Assembly (NCBI GenBank): GCA_963575745.1
Contig: CAUYUJ010019337.1
Location: 336,794-400,793 of the forward strand
Length of the DNA stretch: 64,000 bases
Source of the DNA: Prorocentrum cordatum
Lineage: Eukaryota > Sar > Dinophyceae > Prorocentrales > Prorocentraceae
Reading direction: 5' to 3'
A program made the position numbers and the translations under genes. The notes beneath the pieces were generated by a model that was not told the DNA's origin, did no database searches, and was given only the letters and a program-made list of their open reading frames with translations. Shown piece after piece: positions 19,656 through 29,609 of the stretch (its first letter is position 1; every line of letters starts with the position of its first letter).

Positions 19656-20060
19656 GAGAACGGATGGAGGAGGAGGAGGAGGGGGGTCAGGATGAGGAGG
19701 AACAACAAGAGGAGGAAGAGAGAAGAGGAGTCTGCATGGCTGGTGCCCGGGATCCCCCTCCCCCTCGGGGTGGCCGGCCGATCCAGCAGCCTGCACGTGG
19801 TACATGAAGCGGTCGAAGTGGTAGTCGGTGATCTTCCACTGGCGGCAATCTGCTCGCGGATGCGTTCCCTCCAACTCCCCACTCCTCCTTGCGGCTGCTC
19901 CTCCTCCCCCCCTTCCCCTCCTCCGCCTCCTCCTTCTTCCTCCTCTCCCCTCCCTCCCTCCCTCCCTCCATCCGTCCATCCCGTCCCTCCCTCCCTAGTT
20001 CCATTCATCCCAACTCTTCTCTTCCATATCTTCCTCTTTCCTGTTCTCCTCCTTCTCCTC
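19656..20060. repeat. GGA tract, short unique segment, then TCC tract
   Basis: GGA repeats at 19,650-19,735, non-repetitive DNA to 19,875, then TCC/CCT repeats with a (CCCT)n patch at 19,945-19,970. Confidence 0.85.
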
Positions 20061-20520
20061 ATTTTTTATCAACAGGTAATGCTGAGGCTGCGGCCCTTCA
20101 TGCGGTGGACTTGGGCGCCCCATGCGGTGGGCTTGGGCGCCTCATGCGTCGATCCCCCTACGCGGGGCTCCGTGCGCGTTGACCCTTCGTGCTGGGGCTG
20201 TTGCCCCCTCATGCGCCGAGATAGCCTGGCGGCAGTGCTGGTGCTTCTGTGTTGCCGGCCGCTGAGACACTCAACTTTTGGTCAGTCTGGCGGCAATGCA
20301 GGTTGATTTGCATCATTACTGTAAGCAGAGGTGGATGCCACAAGGTACGTGGAATGCACATACTTTCCACCAACACCATGTGCCAACAGCCGTCCTTGCA
20401 CCAGGCTCTAGGATTGGAAGGTTTGCCCTACTAACCTTCACGAATATGGTCTCCAAGGATGGGGGATCCTCTGAGCCCCACCCGACTGATCAGGGCATTA
20501 GCAGTCCACTACAGTTATGC
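20060..20520. other. Anonymous DNA with GCGGTGGGCTTGGGCGCC repeats
   Basis: 20,095-20,145 holds two 24-base copies of ATGCGGTGGRCTTGGGCG followed by CCCCATG/CCTCATG. The rest shows no gene. A frame starting MVSLAAMQVDLHHYCKQRWM at 20,278 leads straight into a TCC tract and is not convincing. Confidence 0.4.
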
Positions 20521-20529
20521 AGTCATTTC

Positions 20530-20885
20530 TTCTTCTTATCCTCCTTTTCCTCCTCCTCCTCTTCCTCCTCTCCCTTCCCATGTCGACCACCACCCCAAGA
20601 AGAGGAAAAGGACTCTGTTTCATTTTGCTCCCACTCCCCCTACTCCTCCAACTCCTCCGCCGCCCTTGCCTGCTTATCCACTCCTCCTCCAGCTCCTCCA
20701 GCTCCTCCTCCTCCTCCTCCTCCTCCTCCAACTCCTCCTCCGCTCTTCTTACTCCTCCACCTCCTCCTCCTCCTCTTCTTCCCAATTCCTCCTCCTCCTC
20801 CTCCTCCTCTTCCTCCTATCCCTTCCCCTGCCCCATCTCCTTCGCCTCCTCCTCCTCCTCCCTGTCCACCTCCTCCTTCTCCTCC

Positions 20886-20918
<33 letters not shown>

Positions 20919-20935
20919 CCCCTACCCCCCCCCGC
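20530..20935. repeat. (TCC)n/(CTC)n tract, ~400 bp
   Basis: Imperfect TCC repeats with short ordinary segments at 20,575-20,640. Confidence 0.95.
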
Positions 20936-21099
20936 ATGACGGCGTCACCGTCACTGTCGCTGTCGCCCGAGTCGGTGGCTCTGACTAGGGGGTGAAGGCC
21001 TCAGTGGCACTGCCGAAACGCGCCCAGAGTCCAGGAAGGCATGACGGTGCAAACCCGACTTGTCTGGCTGATGCTCTGGGGGGGCCTGTGCTCAGGGCA

Positions 21100-21240
21100 G
21101 GCTGCAGCACCGCTCAACGCTGTGCTGTTTAACCGAACCTGCAGGATGGGCCCTTTCCCTAATCCGTGCTTCGGTGCGGATCGTCTGCGCGCCTTGTCTT
21201 CGTCGTCGTTGTCGGCGTCGTCGTGGTCGTGGTGCGTGTT
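21100..21240. repeat. Dispersed repeat with (GTC)n tail, copy 2
   Basis: GGGCCCTTTCCCTAATCCGT, GCTTCGGTGCGGATCGT and GCGCGCCTTGTCT, then GTC repeats, match copy 1 at 4,951-5,060. The unique body is the same length in both; the GTC tail is shorter here. Confidence 0.7.
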
Positions 21241-21524
21241 GCTCTGCTCGGGACTTGCATCCCTTATGCAGTGATGACCACCCACCCACCCACCCCCGCC
21301 GCATTAGCCGAGGGCTCGCGGAGCACCTCGGGATAGCCGCGGGGCCACTAAATGGTCGGTGCCGCCTGCATCGGCGGGGTAGAAGTAGAGCCGTGGACCC
21401 AGCCGCAGGAATGGATGATGATGGTGGGGGGGGGGGGCCTGCGCGCCCTGCTGCTGTCACTTCTCGGTGAACTGGGCAGCTTCTCGACGAAGTGGGCCAC
21501 TCCGCAACGGCGCAGAACGATCGG

Positions 21525-21660
21525 CGGCGGCGGGACTTCTCAGAAGCCCTCTGGCCTTCTGAGAAGTTTGCTGTGTCTCTGGGGAAGGCTCAGAAACTTT
21601 TCCGAAGGCTGGAGGACTTCTGAGCCTTCTGAGAAGGCCCGCGCCTTCTCACTTCCCCCC
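21525..21660. repeat. CTTCTGAGAAG palindromic repeat cluster
   Basis: CTTCTCAGAAG, CTTCTGAGAAG and AGGCTCAGAA words recur about five times in 130 bases. Similar CTTCTTAGAAG words form the ends of the foldback element at 34,011. Confidence 0.7.
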
Positions 21661-21704
21661 CAAGCTCGCCGCCGAGCTTTCTCTGCCACTCGGGCTTCCA
21701 TCCT

Positions 21705-21842
21705 CCGCCTCCGCCTCCGCCTCCGCCTCCGCCTCCTCGTCGTCGTGGTTGTCGCCATCGCCGTCGTCGTTGTCGTGATCCTCCTCCTCCTCCTCCTCCT
21801 CCTCCTCCTCCTCCTCCTCCTCCTCCTCCTCCTCCTCCTCCG
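21705..21842. repeat. (CCGCCT)n, (GTCGTC) and (TCC)n tract
   Basis: CCTCCG hexamers at 21,700-21,733, mixed GTC/GTT at 21,738-21,775 and then perfect TCC to 21,841. Confidence 0.95.
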
Positions 21843-22235
21843 GCGCGCCGCCGAGCCCAGCCTCGCCGCCGCGCGAGGCGGGGGGAGGGGCGTCCTTCTG
21901 GTGCAGGCGCGGCATCTCGGCGAGCCGCCTGATGGGCATGGGGCCCCGGCTGGCCTGCCGGCGGACGGGCGGTCGGACGGGCGGACGGACGGGCGGACGA
22001 CGACGGTTCACGACGTTCATGACGACGTTCACGACGACGACGTTCACAACGAGGGCGCCGGCGAAAGTGAAGGAGGGGGCGAGGGAGGGCAGCGACGGCG
22101 AGGAGACGAGGGCGGCGGACGAGGAGGACGAAACGGCCAGGCGGAGGAGGAGGACGACGACGGCGAGATGAAGACGACGCGGGCGATTTCGACGAGGAAG
22201 ATGGCCTCGGGCCCCTGGTCCGACGGGGGAAGGAA
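21843..22235 (-). other. Two coding-like islands beside trinucleotide tracts
   Basis: Minus frame A (22,232-22,163) reads EAIFLVEIARVVFIS with G/C-ending codons, and a GTC tract begins exactly where a GT donor would be. Minus frame B (21,954-21,845) reads ASRGPMPIRRLAEMPRLHQK after CCGGCAG|GCC, a good acceptor, and runs into (GAG)n. A plus frame over the same DNA is also open (VLLVQARHLGEPPDGHGAPA), so strand is not proven. Family unknown. Confidence 0.25.
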
Positions 22236-22301
22236 GACGGGGGGGGAGGAGAGAAGGGAGGAAGAAGAGGGGTCGGAGGGTGGGTGGGGGGGAAAGGGGT
22301 A

Positions 22302-22705
22302 GGAGGAGGAGGAGGAGGAGGAGGAGGAGGAGGAGGAGGAGGAGGAGGAGGAGGAGGAGGAGGAGGAGGAGGAGGAGGAGGAGGAGGAGGAGGAGGAGGA
22401 GGAGGAGGAGGAGGAGGAGGAGGAGGAGGAGGAGGAGGAGGAGGAGGAGGAGGAGGAGGAGGAGGAGGAGGAGGAGGAGGAGGAGGAGGAGGAGGAGGAG
22501 GAGGAGGAGGAGGAGGAGGAGGAGGAGGAGGAGGAGGAGGAGGAGGAGGAGGAGGAGGAGGAGGAGGAGGAGGAGGAGGAGGAGGAGGAGGAGGAGGAGG
22601 AGGAGGAGGAGGAGGGGGAGGAGGGGAGGAGGAGGAGGAGGAGGAGGAGGAGGAGGAGGAGGAGGAGGAGGAGGAGCGGAGGAGGAGGAGGAGGAGGAGG
22701 AGGAA
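22302..22705. repeat. Very long (GGA)n tract, ~400 bp
   Basis: About 310 bases of uninterrupted GGA, a GGGGGAGGAGGGG break at 22,613-22,628, more GGA, one CGGAGG change at 22,678, and finally three GGAATT units up to 22,705. It is the longest perfect microsatellite in the window and abuts the 3' end of the LINE. Poly-Gly, poly-Arg, poly-Glu and poly-Leu frames are artefacts. Confidence 0.97.
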
Positions 22706-22750
22706 TTGGAATTGGAATTGGCCCTTTCGCGATGCGATATCTTCTGAATG

Positions 22751-23300
22751 CTAAGCTCCAGGCCCAGCATCACAGCTGCGCGCCTGAGGTTTGGTGGGCT
22801 TGGGCGGCTTACCAGCCACGGAATTATCGAGATACCCCCTGCGAGAACTACTCACCTCGGAAGTGCACGGTTGGGCGAGCGGCCTTCTAAGCTGCTCGCG
22901 ACCATAGAAACCACAGGACCCACAAATCCAGGTGTCGGAGAGGGAGGAGAAGAGGACGGAATGGGTGGGGTGGATCCAACCTCCCCCCAGGTGAACTCTA
23001 AACCCCCTCGGCAGACGAGAAATATGAGAATCAACGTGCTTTAAACAAAAACAGGGGGAGGCCCTCCACTCAGTGGGGGTGTCCAGTGACGCGTGCCCCC
23101 TGCATCTACTACATCTCCTGCCACACGCTCTGAGCAAATGGCCAGACTGAAAGAAAGCATGAGAGGAAAGGGGGGGAGAGGGAGGCGGGTTGGTTAACAC
23201 CCCGCTGGCGGTCGTCGTCCTCGCCGCCATCGCCTCGAGCGTCGACCGTATCAGACGTTTCCTGACAAGCGATGCATCAACCTCGGCCCTCAACACTCTC
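22751..23300 (-). pseudogene. LINE C-terminal Cys/His-rich region
   Basis: After the RNase H end, the same minus frame reads HLLRACGRRCSRCRG (about 23,140-23,095) and later WICGSCGFYGRE (about 22,930-22,895). Paired CxxC motifs of this kind suggest a zinc-binding tail that may bind RNA or the integration site; that role is inferred from other LINEs. The frame ends at 22,751, close to the GGA tract. Confidence 0.6.
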
Positions 23301-23800
23301 CCACGCGCGACAGGGTCCACTCGGATGAGTTCGGCCCCCGCCCCTGCAAGATTATCGGCAACAGAATCACCAAGCAACAAAGAAGGACTGGTACCAAAAT
23401 CGAAGAAACTCTCAGCCTCAACGTGAGATGGTACTTGCGGCACCGCAATCTGCGACGGGTCGCGAGGCTGCGAACGAAGCTCATCACGGATAACATCCAG
23501 GCGGGCTTGTTGGATCCACGAGGTTCGGAATGAAACCCTTGATACCACCCGTCGGAGACCCCGCTGTTGTCGGTAGTGTGCACCATGGGCCCGCGGGTGT
23601 GTCGCACGGCCAGGAGGAGCCCCCAAACTTCGCCGCGAGGAACCGTCTGATGGGGCCCCTGGGGGCCCGCCGCACACCGCGGCTTTCGCGATAACAAGTT
23701 CGAAACTTTCAGGAACAACGGCCGAAACTCAACGCCGACGAAGACGAACATCCGAGGAATCAGCCCCGCCGTTGGAGTCGCCGAAGACAACAACGGGGTC
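23290..23800 (-). pseudogene. LINE RNase H domain, split over three frames
   Basis: RNase H would remove the RNA strand of the RNA-DNA hybrid during target-primed reverse transcription. The four acidic residues are all visible but in different minus frames: FGDSNGG (Asp at 23,779), RGEVWGLLLAV (Glu at 23,631), HTTDNSGV (Asp at 23,571) and, after a frame change near 23,450-23,560, LGDSVADNLAG (Asp at 23,356). VPSHVEAES just before the last motif matches the usual position of the VPSH motif. Frameshifts make it a pseudogene. Confidence 0.8.
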
Positions 23801-23939
23801 GTCGGACCCCCCTGGGCCTAGAACTGGCTCGCTTGAGTCCGACTGACTGTCACTGTAGACCTGCCAGGACTCGTCGCATGCTGCTGGAAGCACCTGGGTC
23901 CATGAGCTCGGGATGAGACCTCGAAACCAAAAGCACGGC

Positions 23940-24338
23940 TCACTGTCCTGGCCCGTCAGGGCCCGAGGGGGGAGGTACTGGGTGTCGGTGTAGATTTGGT
24001 GCCCGCTGTTTTTGGTGCATGACCGATGTCTGTGGAGGGGGGGATTCTGGTTCGAGCCCGCACCTTGGACATCTGTTGATGTCGGTCGCGCGGGTCTCCT
24101 CGCACATGCGAGACATCGGCCATGTGCCGCCAACATCAATGGTTAGCAGGGTCTCAGCGAGACGACTGCCCCCAAGTACCCGTTCCAAGAGGCGAGTGGC
24201 GTGCCTGGGGGAAGTATTATCAGCCCCTCTGCTGGAGGCCCTCTCCGGAAAAAAATGCAAACAGGTGTCGGTCCACATCTTTTTTCCGAATGGCCCCGTC
24301 GAAATCTGAAACCAACCCGCTGATATCCTCAGGCTCAA
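23940..24338 (-). pseudogene. LINE segment with CPRCG zinc motif
   Basis: Minus frame with RATDINRCPRCGLEPES (cysteines at about 24,071 and 24,062) and a downstream MHQK, the pattern of a CxxC...H zinc finger located between RT and RNase H in this LINE type. The frame differs from the RT frame. Confidence 0.6.
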
Positions 24339-24389
24339 TAGTCTCCTCGTCGGGGAAAACCCAAGAGACGCCTGGCCCCATCATCAGCT

Positions 24390-25880
24390 GGCATGTCTCG
24401 CTCCGTGGGCGACTTCGGGTTCCACCCGAACTCGAGCAAATTGGCAACGATCATGGAAATCGGCCCGCGCTGCAGGGCAACTCCAGGCAAGGCTGCGCGA
24501 ACTGGGGCACGCGTGCTAGTCGGCTCCTGCAGCCATGTGTGGAGCCAAAGCCGAAGAGCCTCGCGCGGTAGCCGATAAGCTGGGTCGCGCCCGTCAGCGC
24601 GGATACCGAGTGATGTCGCGAGGCACCTCCCGCGTTTAGCCGAAGATAGTGCATGCCCAAGACGTCTCCTGCACTGCAAACGAAAAGTGCCAAGCGCGCC
24701 CCTGATCTGGTGCCCGTGGGCCCCTGCACCCTGTGAGGCCGCGCGTTCAATGGGCCCCATGCTCGCGTGCTTCTTGGAGGCCCGTGCAAATCCCTTAACC
24801 TTGGTGCTCATGCGCTTCGCCTTGGAAGCCCTTTTGACTCTGGTGGCTCTTGCGAGCCGTCCAGCCCCAAGGTCGTTCCCGATGTGCGTAGCTTGCAGCC
24901 CAGTCTGAACCTCGAAACCCTTCTGCTTGAGGCGTCTGGCGACATGTCGCCCATCGGCGGCGTGCGAGCACAAGATAACACTCTTACTCGCAACTTGAAG
25001 ACCGCGCTCAGCCAGCGTGCGACACGTGGCGAGGGTCCCTTCATACAACCTAGCTCTGGCCAAGGCCCTAGTGCCAGCCGTGTGCTCGGTCCAGTCGTCG
25101 GCCCAAATGCGACGCGACGTGCGCGGGTGAGTCTCAGTCAGCTTCCGAAGGATAAAGAAAACAAGACATCTCCCAAATCTGGTCCCGCTCCGGAGGCCCT
25201 GGGCGATGCTCCGCGCCGGTTGGAACGCAAGCGAACGGGGCCCCATCTGAGACAGGGTGCGAGGAGCGCAGCGCATCTGAAGTTCTAACGCCAAGACAAC
25301 AGGTGGGAAGCCTAGCTTCAGAGCGGATCTGGCGAGGGCGCCCCAATCCATAGCATCGTGGAACCCTTTGATGTCAAGGGGGCCCTCGCCATGAGAAGTG
25401 CCGAGCCGTGGAAGCCCTTCGCCGCGAAGGGCGCGCCAAAAAGCTTCGCGGAGTGCGGAATTGCCCGCCGCCGCCGCGCCCCAGTCGGGCTGGGCGCCCT
25501 GCGTCCAGGCGCGAGTGACTTCGTCTCGGGCGAGAGACCAGGTTCTAGAAAACATGGACATGAAGCCTATGACACGGTCTCCCCCGTCTTTCTTCCCCGA
25601 GAGACGCCCCGGAACCAGGGGGATTCGTCGAGGCCGCGTCAAGCAGGCTTCACAGTCCTTTGGAGCCCTTCCCTGGGGAGCCGTTCCATGTCGAGAGGGG
25701 TGAGTTCGTCGACCCCGCGTCCTGCTTTGGCCTTCGCGCGGCGCAACAGGTCCTGCAGAGCGGGCAAAGAAATCGCCGAGGGGCTCCGCATCCTGTGCCG
25801 GCGCTGGGCCTTGTGGTCGACCATGTCAATAGGGTGGTAGAGGATCTTCCCTTGGGTGCGGATTTCGTCGGGGACATGGG
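24390..25880 (-). pseudogene. LINE reverse transcriptase domain
   Basis: Longest intact piece of the element (435 codons, 25,642-24,335). It shows block 1 (GKKDGGDRVIGFMSMFSRTW), block A with the first catalytic Asp (GPLDIKGFHDAMDW, ~25,375), block B (IAQGLRSGTRFG, ~25,198) and block C with the catalytic pair (RIWADDW, 25,102-25,094). Trp-Ala-Asp-Asp stands where most RTs have Tyr/Phe-x-Asp-Asp. The N-terminal RT part (RGVDELTPLDMERLP, ~25,750) lies in another frame, so a frameshift near 25,640-25,660 separates it. Confidence 0.88.
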
Positions 25881-26124
25881 GGGGCCTTCTTAAGGGCCTT
25901 CTGGGGGATCCCCGAAGCCCCGGGAGCCATCGCCCTCTCTTTGAACTGCTTTAAAGACCTCGACGCGGCGCGACGACGAGACCTGGCAGCTGCCCTCCTG
26001 GCAGCAATCGTCGGAGAGGTCTGCTAGTCTGAGTGGCTTGGCCTGCCGGTCCGTCCATCCTGACTGCTGCCCACTTGCCTGCGCCGAGGTGTCGACGAGC
26101 GGAATGCGTGCAGCGTCTGGCTGA

Positions 26125-26781
26125 TCACTGGCCAGAGCCGCGGCAGAAGCAACAATATGGGCCTGTTGAACACGTCCGGCGTTGCCGATGTCTAGATAAC
26201 TTGTATAATATAGTATGTATGCGTCCCCTCCAAAACGCCGCCCGATCGTGGAGAGGTTGATCTCGACCCTTCTCTGATGCTTTCATCTCGACAACCTGAA
26301 AGAATGACCCCTGCCCCCGAGTAGTGAGCCCTCCCAGGGCTTTCCCGTGGTGCTTAAGAATAGCAGTCTCAACCGTAGACACCCAAGTAGCAGGCATAGC
26401 CCCAAGACGTAACAGTTGAGCACCCCCAACGTGGAACGCTGCAGACTCACGTATCACAGGCCAGGCCTGCTCGGAAGTGTGCTTATTGGTGAATCCGACG
26501 CTGCGCCGACAGGAGTGCCACAGGTCAGAAGGCAGGTAGAAGGGAGGACGGTCATTACCTACGTCTGCCGAGGGTGGGTTCGGGGGTTCAGGGGATCCAG
26601 AAAATTGTTGGTCGTCGACATAGCTAGCTCGAGGTGCGTTGTCCGCCCCCAGGGCCTCTTTGGGCCGTGGTTGACTAGGGGCACCGTCGGCGTCGGCCTT
26701 CTGTTCATCTAAAACCTCGGAAAAAAAGCACGGGCGTCGGCGAATTCGCAATCGAACTCTCCGTCCGACTCTCCGTTCCAA
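26125..26781 (-). pseudogene. LINE linker between endonuclease and RT
   Basis: Minus frame of 218 codons with a Pro/Ser/Asp-rich start and a structured-looking part (AWPVIRESAAFHVGGAQLLR). It joins the endonuclease and RT pieces in position and strand but not in frame. No separate domain recognised. Confidence 0.5.
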
Positions 26782-26828
26782 AAGGACAGCGGGGCTTTCG
26801 TTGGCTCGTCGAGATCCCCGAGCATACT

Positions 26829-27716
26829 CTAAGGGGCTTCAACGATTTTTTCCTTGGCAAGACTCTGCTTCGCACGACGCTCTGCCTTAGCTCTGCTGGA
26901 CTTCGAGCCTGGCGTCGGCGTTGCTGTTGGCCTAGGTGTCTGCGGCAAACCCGCAGGCACCACCAGCTCACGACAAAGCAGCTGCGCACATGAGCTTTTC
27001 AAACGCAAAGAAATGCCGCAATGAGGTTGCCACGGCACGGCAAAAATTGACTTGACATGAACAAGGTACTGTATGCAGGAAGGCCCCGCAATCGCATAGT
27101 CCAGCATGCCTCCACGACCAGACTCACATGTGTGTGAAACTCCTTCTGGTGTGAAAATGGCGCCACCGATCTTGTCGAGAAATCCTGAAGCAACGAGAGC
27201 CTCTGGTCGAATACTGTAATCGCCAGCGATGAACCAAGGTAACTGTAGCTGAAAGACGAAGGCCCCCAGCTTGGCGAATCTCCCCAAGTTTCTGCCCGAG
27301 AAACCGTCAAAACAGAATCCATAGAAAGCGATCGCCATGACAGAGAACCCACGTTGATGCATAATGGTGGCTGCGAAACCGTCCACTGCGCCTGAGTCGT
27401 CCGAAGCCAACTCACGCATGGCGGCGTCCTCTGTCCCCGTAGACTGCACCTGTAAATGTTGTCTGGATAACCACCATTCACCACCTTCAGTCGCCCTGTC
27501 ACGAGCAACGTCGCTTTGAGTTTTGTGTGATGGACTGGCAGCATTGATCTGGACATTGAGCTTGGCTTTCTGACCCTCATATGCCTCCAATAGGTCCTGT
27601 CCGTGTTTGAATGTACATGTGTCTCGACTATAGCAACATGATGGTACATCCGACGCTCGTCTCCAGTCAAAAACGTCCAAACCTTTTTCCCCATGGCCGT
27701 GACGCAGCCGAAGCAA
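26829..27716 (-). pseudogene. LINE endonuclease (EEP/APE-type) domain
   Basis: Would nick target DNA to prime reverse transcription. An upstream frame holds HVAIVETHVHSN (27,640-27,600), the Glu-containing motif. After a frame change the main frame holds LPWFIAGDYSIRPEAL (27,240-27,195; GD.S..P replaces the usual GDFN..P), GMLDYAIAG (27,107-27,084) and PHCGISLRL (27,026-27,000; PHCGI in place of SDH.PV). The final catalytic His motif is altered, so the nuclease is probably dead. Confidence 0.82.
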
Positions 27717-27820
27717 ATTTCGGTATACTCGTCACTCTGATCGAGTGACTCCAACCCCTTAGCACTGTCCGAAGAAGAGCCTACGTCCGCAGCGCAGCCA
27801 GACGCAGCCCTGTACACTCG

Positions 27821-27904
27821 TCACTTCTTCTTGACCGCCTCGCTGGCGGCCTTGGCAGCCTCAACCTTGGCGGCGGTGAGCTTGGCGGCAGCTTCCTTGA
27901 TACG
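27821..27904 (-). CDS. Candidate terminal exon of a host gene, Ala/Lys-rich C-terminus
   Basis: On minus a (CCTCCG)n pyrimidine tract ends in CTGCAG|CGTATCAAGG, a textbook 3' splice site at 27,905/27,904. The exon then reads RIKEAAAKLTAAKVEAAKAA and SEAVKKK before a TGA at 27,823-27,821, 27 codons nearly all G/C-ending. The Ala/Lys composition fits a basic helical C-terminus such as those of ribosomal or chromatin proteins, but the gene is not identified. No upstream exon could be joined with confidence. Confidence 0.4.
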   Translation of the reverse strand, partial: RIKEAAAKLTAAKVEAAKAASEAVKKK

Positions 27905-28010
27905 CTGCAGGCGGAAGAGGAGGCGGAGGAGGAGGCGGAGGAGGCGGAGAAGGAGGCGGAAAAGGAGGCGGAGGCGGCGTCGGAGGATGAGGTGCAGCAG
28001 GGATGACATC
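27905..28010 (-). repeat. (CCTCCG)n tract acting as candidate polypyrimidine tract
   Basis: On plus this is GGAGGC repeats over about 85 bases. On minus it is an unbroken pyrimidine-rich run directly before a CAG acceptor. Confidence 0.7.
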
Positions 28011-28400
28011 TCGGGGCGTGCCACCCATTGATCCTCGCTGCTGGGGCCCTCCCGGGGCCCTCCTAGGTCGCTCCTGGGGTCTTCTTGGGCCGCGCACGGG
28101 TGATCTTCCATCTCCAAGCTTGGCTCGCCCAGAACACTCTTCCCCGGGACCTCCTGGGGTGGCCGCCACGCGCGCGCACACTGGATATAATTGACACAAA
28201 CAATGAAAATCTCGCGACAGAGGTGTCAGGACGCCTTGGGCCAGCCAACTCGTCTGCGTAACTGCATTACGATGCTGGCGAATGGACCCTAAGCGATGTT
28301 CAGTGGGGCCAGACAAGAGCAGCTACAGCGACATCCGTTATGCCCAGGCAGGGCTGTATCTATGAACTGCGCATCCAGGCGCACCAGGGCAGGGGCCAGT
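28010..28400. other. Anonymous DNA
   Basis: No gene recognised; possibly intron of the gene ending at 27,821. Confidence 0.35.
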
Positions 28401-28460
28401 CGTCGTCATCGTCGTCGTCGTCGTCGTCGTGGTCGTCGTTAAGTGGGCGTCATGCCATCG

Positions 28461-28491
<31 letters not shown>

Positions 28492-28530
28492 TTACAACAT
28501 CGTCGCTGCTAACGGCGTCATCGTCGTAAG
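28400..28530. repeat. (GTC)n/(CGT)n microsatellites
   Basis: Two GTC runs at 28,400-28,440 and 28,462-28,492, separated by GTTAAGTGGGCGTCATGCCA. Confidence 0.95.
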
Positions 28531-29605
28531 CTAGCGTTTTTTTAACCTCGATAAAGCACCACCGTGAAGCAAAGCACCATCGTGAAGCAGTTCTGAGAGT
28601 ATTGCCATTGCTGTCATCGTCGTAAGCCAGCGGGGGCTAGCCCCAAGAGCTGAGACTCCTGGCGCAAACCCAGACAAAGGTTCGTGGCACTGGCTGGGTG
28701 GGGACAGCGGCGGGGGGCTGCTCCCGAATTCCGCAGTGCCTGGCAAACCAGGGCGGGAACTTTGGCAACGACCACTGGGGGCTACTGGCGCCATAACGGC
28801 CAACGGGGCATGGCAGAAGCAACGAAGGGCCAGTACGGGTTCTTGGCGGTAGCGGATTCGCGCCACAATGAATCTCGTGAGAATTGGCAAAATGCTGGCA
28901 GAGGCTACCACCAGCCAGGACGTTCCATAACGGATGGGCACCCGTAGGGACTATTGTCTGGATGGGGACGGGGCAAGTTTCAGGTCCACTGACAGCAAGT
29001 ATGGGCAAGGGAAAGGAGCAATCACTGCACCACAGCGGGTTGGTGGGGCTCAGCACAGGGCTAGCAAGATCAAGCAAAGGTTATTGGCGGGAACGAGCAT
29101 TGTCGCCAGAGGGGTGGGTGGGGATGAAGGTAGCCACTATTCGGTACAGCCCTTAAGCACTTCGTGCTTCATGGAACCTCCTCGGGACCCAGCTAGCGTT
29201 CGAGACGGCTCAAGGGACCTTAAATTCTGCACAACGTTGCAAGTCGTGCCCCATGGACCCCGAAGGCCCTCAGCTGTCTCCCAACACCACCCGATCACCC
29301 AAGCAACGCCAAGATGGCCCTAAAGAACATTAGCAACGGTTGGCACCCAACACAGTCACTGATTACGAGATCAGGGTGCAAATTTCCCTCTGGGATCCCG
29401 TCGCGACTCCAACTCTGCGGGGCTCAGCCTGAAGTTGTTTCAATGCAGGGGCAAGAGGGACAGCTCTACTGCCCAGCGTGCTGCTGTCACGGCCTCGTGT
29501 GTCCCTAACAACATCTCTCGAGTATGCGGCTCGGCGCCCATGCTGTTCTTCGTCAGCGAAAGCTCTGGTCGCCTGCGATGCCCCAGGCCAAGAGACTCGC
29601 GAGGG
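28531..29605. other. Anonymous DNA
   Basis: CACCATCGTGAAGCA and CACCACCGTGAAGCA stand 17 bases apart at about 28,557 and 28,574, a small duplication. The rest is ordinary-complexity sequence without a recognisable gene. Candidate frames on both strands lack bias or motifs. Confidence 0.4.
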
Positions 29606-29609
29606 GCAC

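Larger units (their letters stand above)
22706..27760 (-). mobile_element. Decayed non-LTR retrotransposon (endonuclease-RT-RNase H LINE)
   Basis: Read on minus, domains follow the order of an APE-type LINE: endonuclease (27,640-26,990), linker (26,780-26,125), reverse transcriptase (25,880-24,390), CPRCG finger (24,071), RNase H (23,790-23,340) and a C-terminal Cys-rich region (23,250-22,760). At least five frame changes and several stops break the reading frame, so it cannot encode a full protein. Catalytic residues of endonuclease, RT and RNase H are nevertheless visible, so decay is moderate. The 3' end runs into GGCCAATTCCAATTCC and then (TCC)n on minus, which may be its tail. The 5' end was not located. 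Confidence 0.9.

Noticed and set aside
22280-22773. Poly-Arg, poly-Gly and poly-Leu proteins of 150-370 residues
   Set aside because: Direct translation of a perfect GGA microsatellite in each phase.
24043-24060. GGTTCGAGCCC as a tRNA B box
   Set aside because: No acceptor stem, D arm or A box at the right distance, and it lies inside the LINE.
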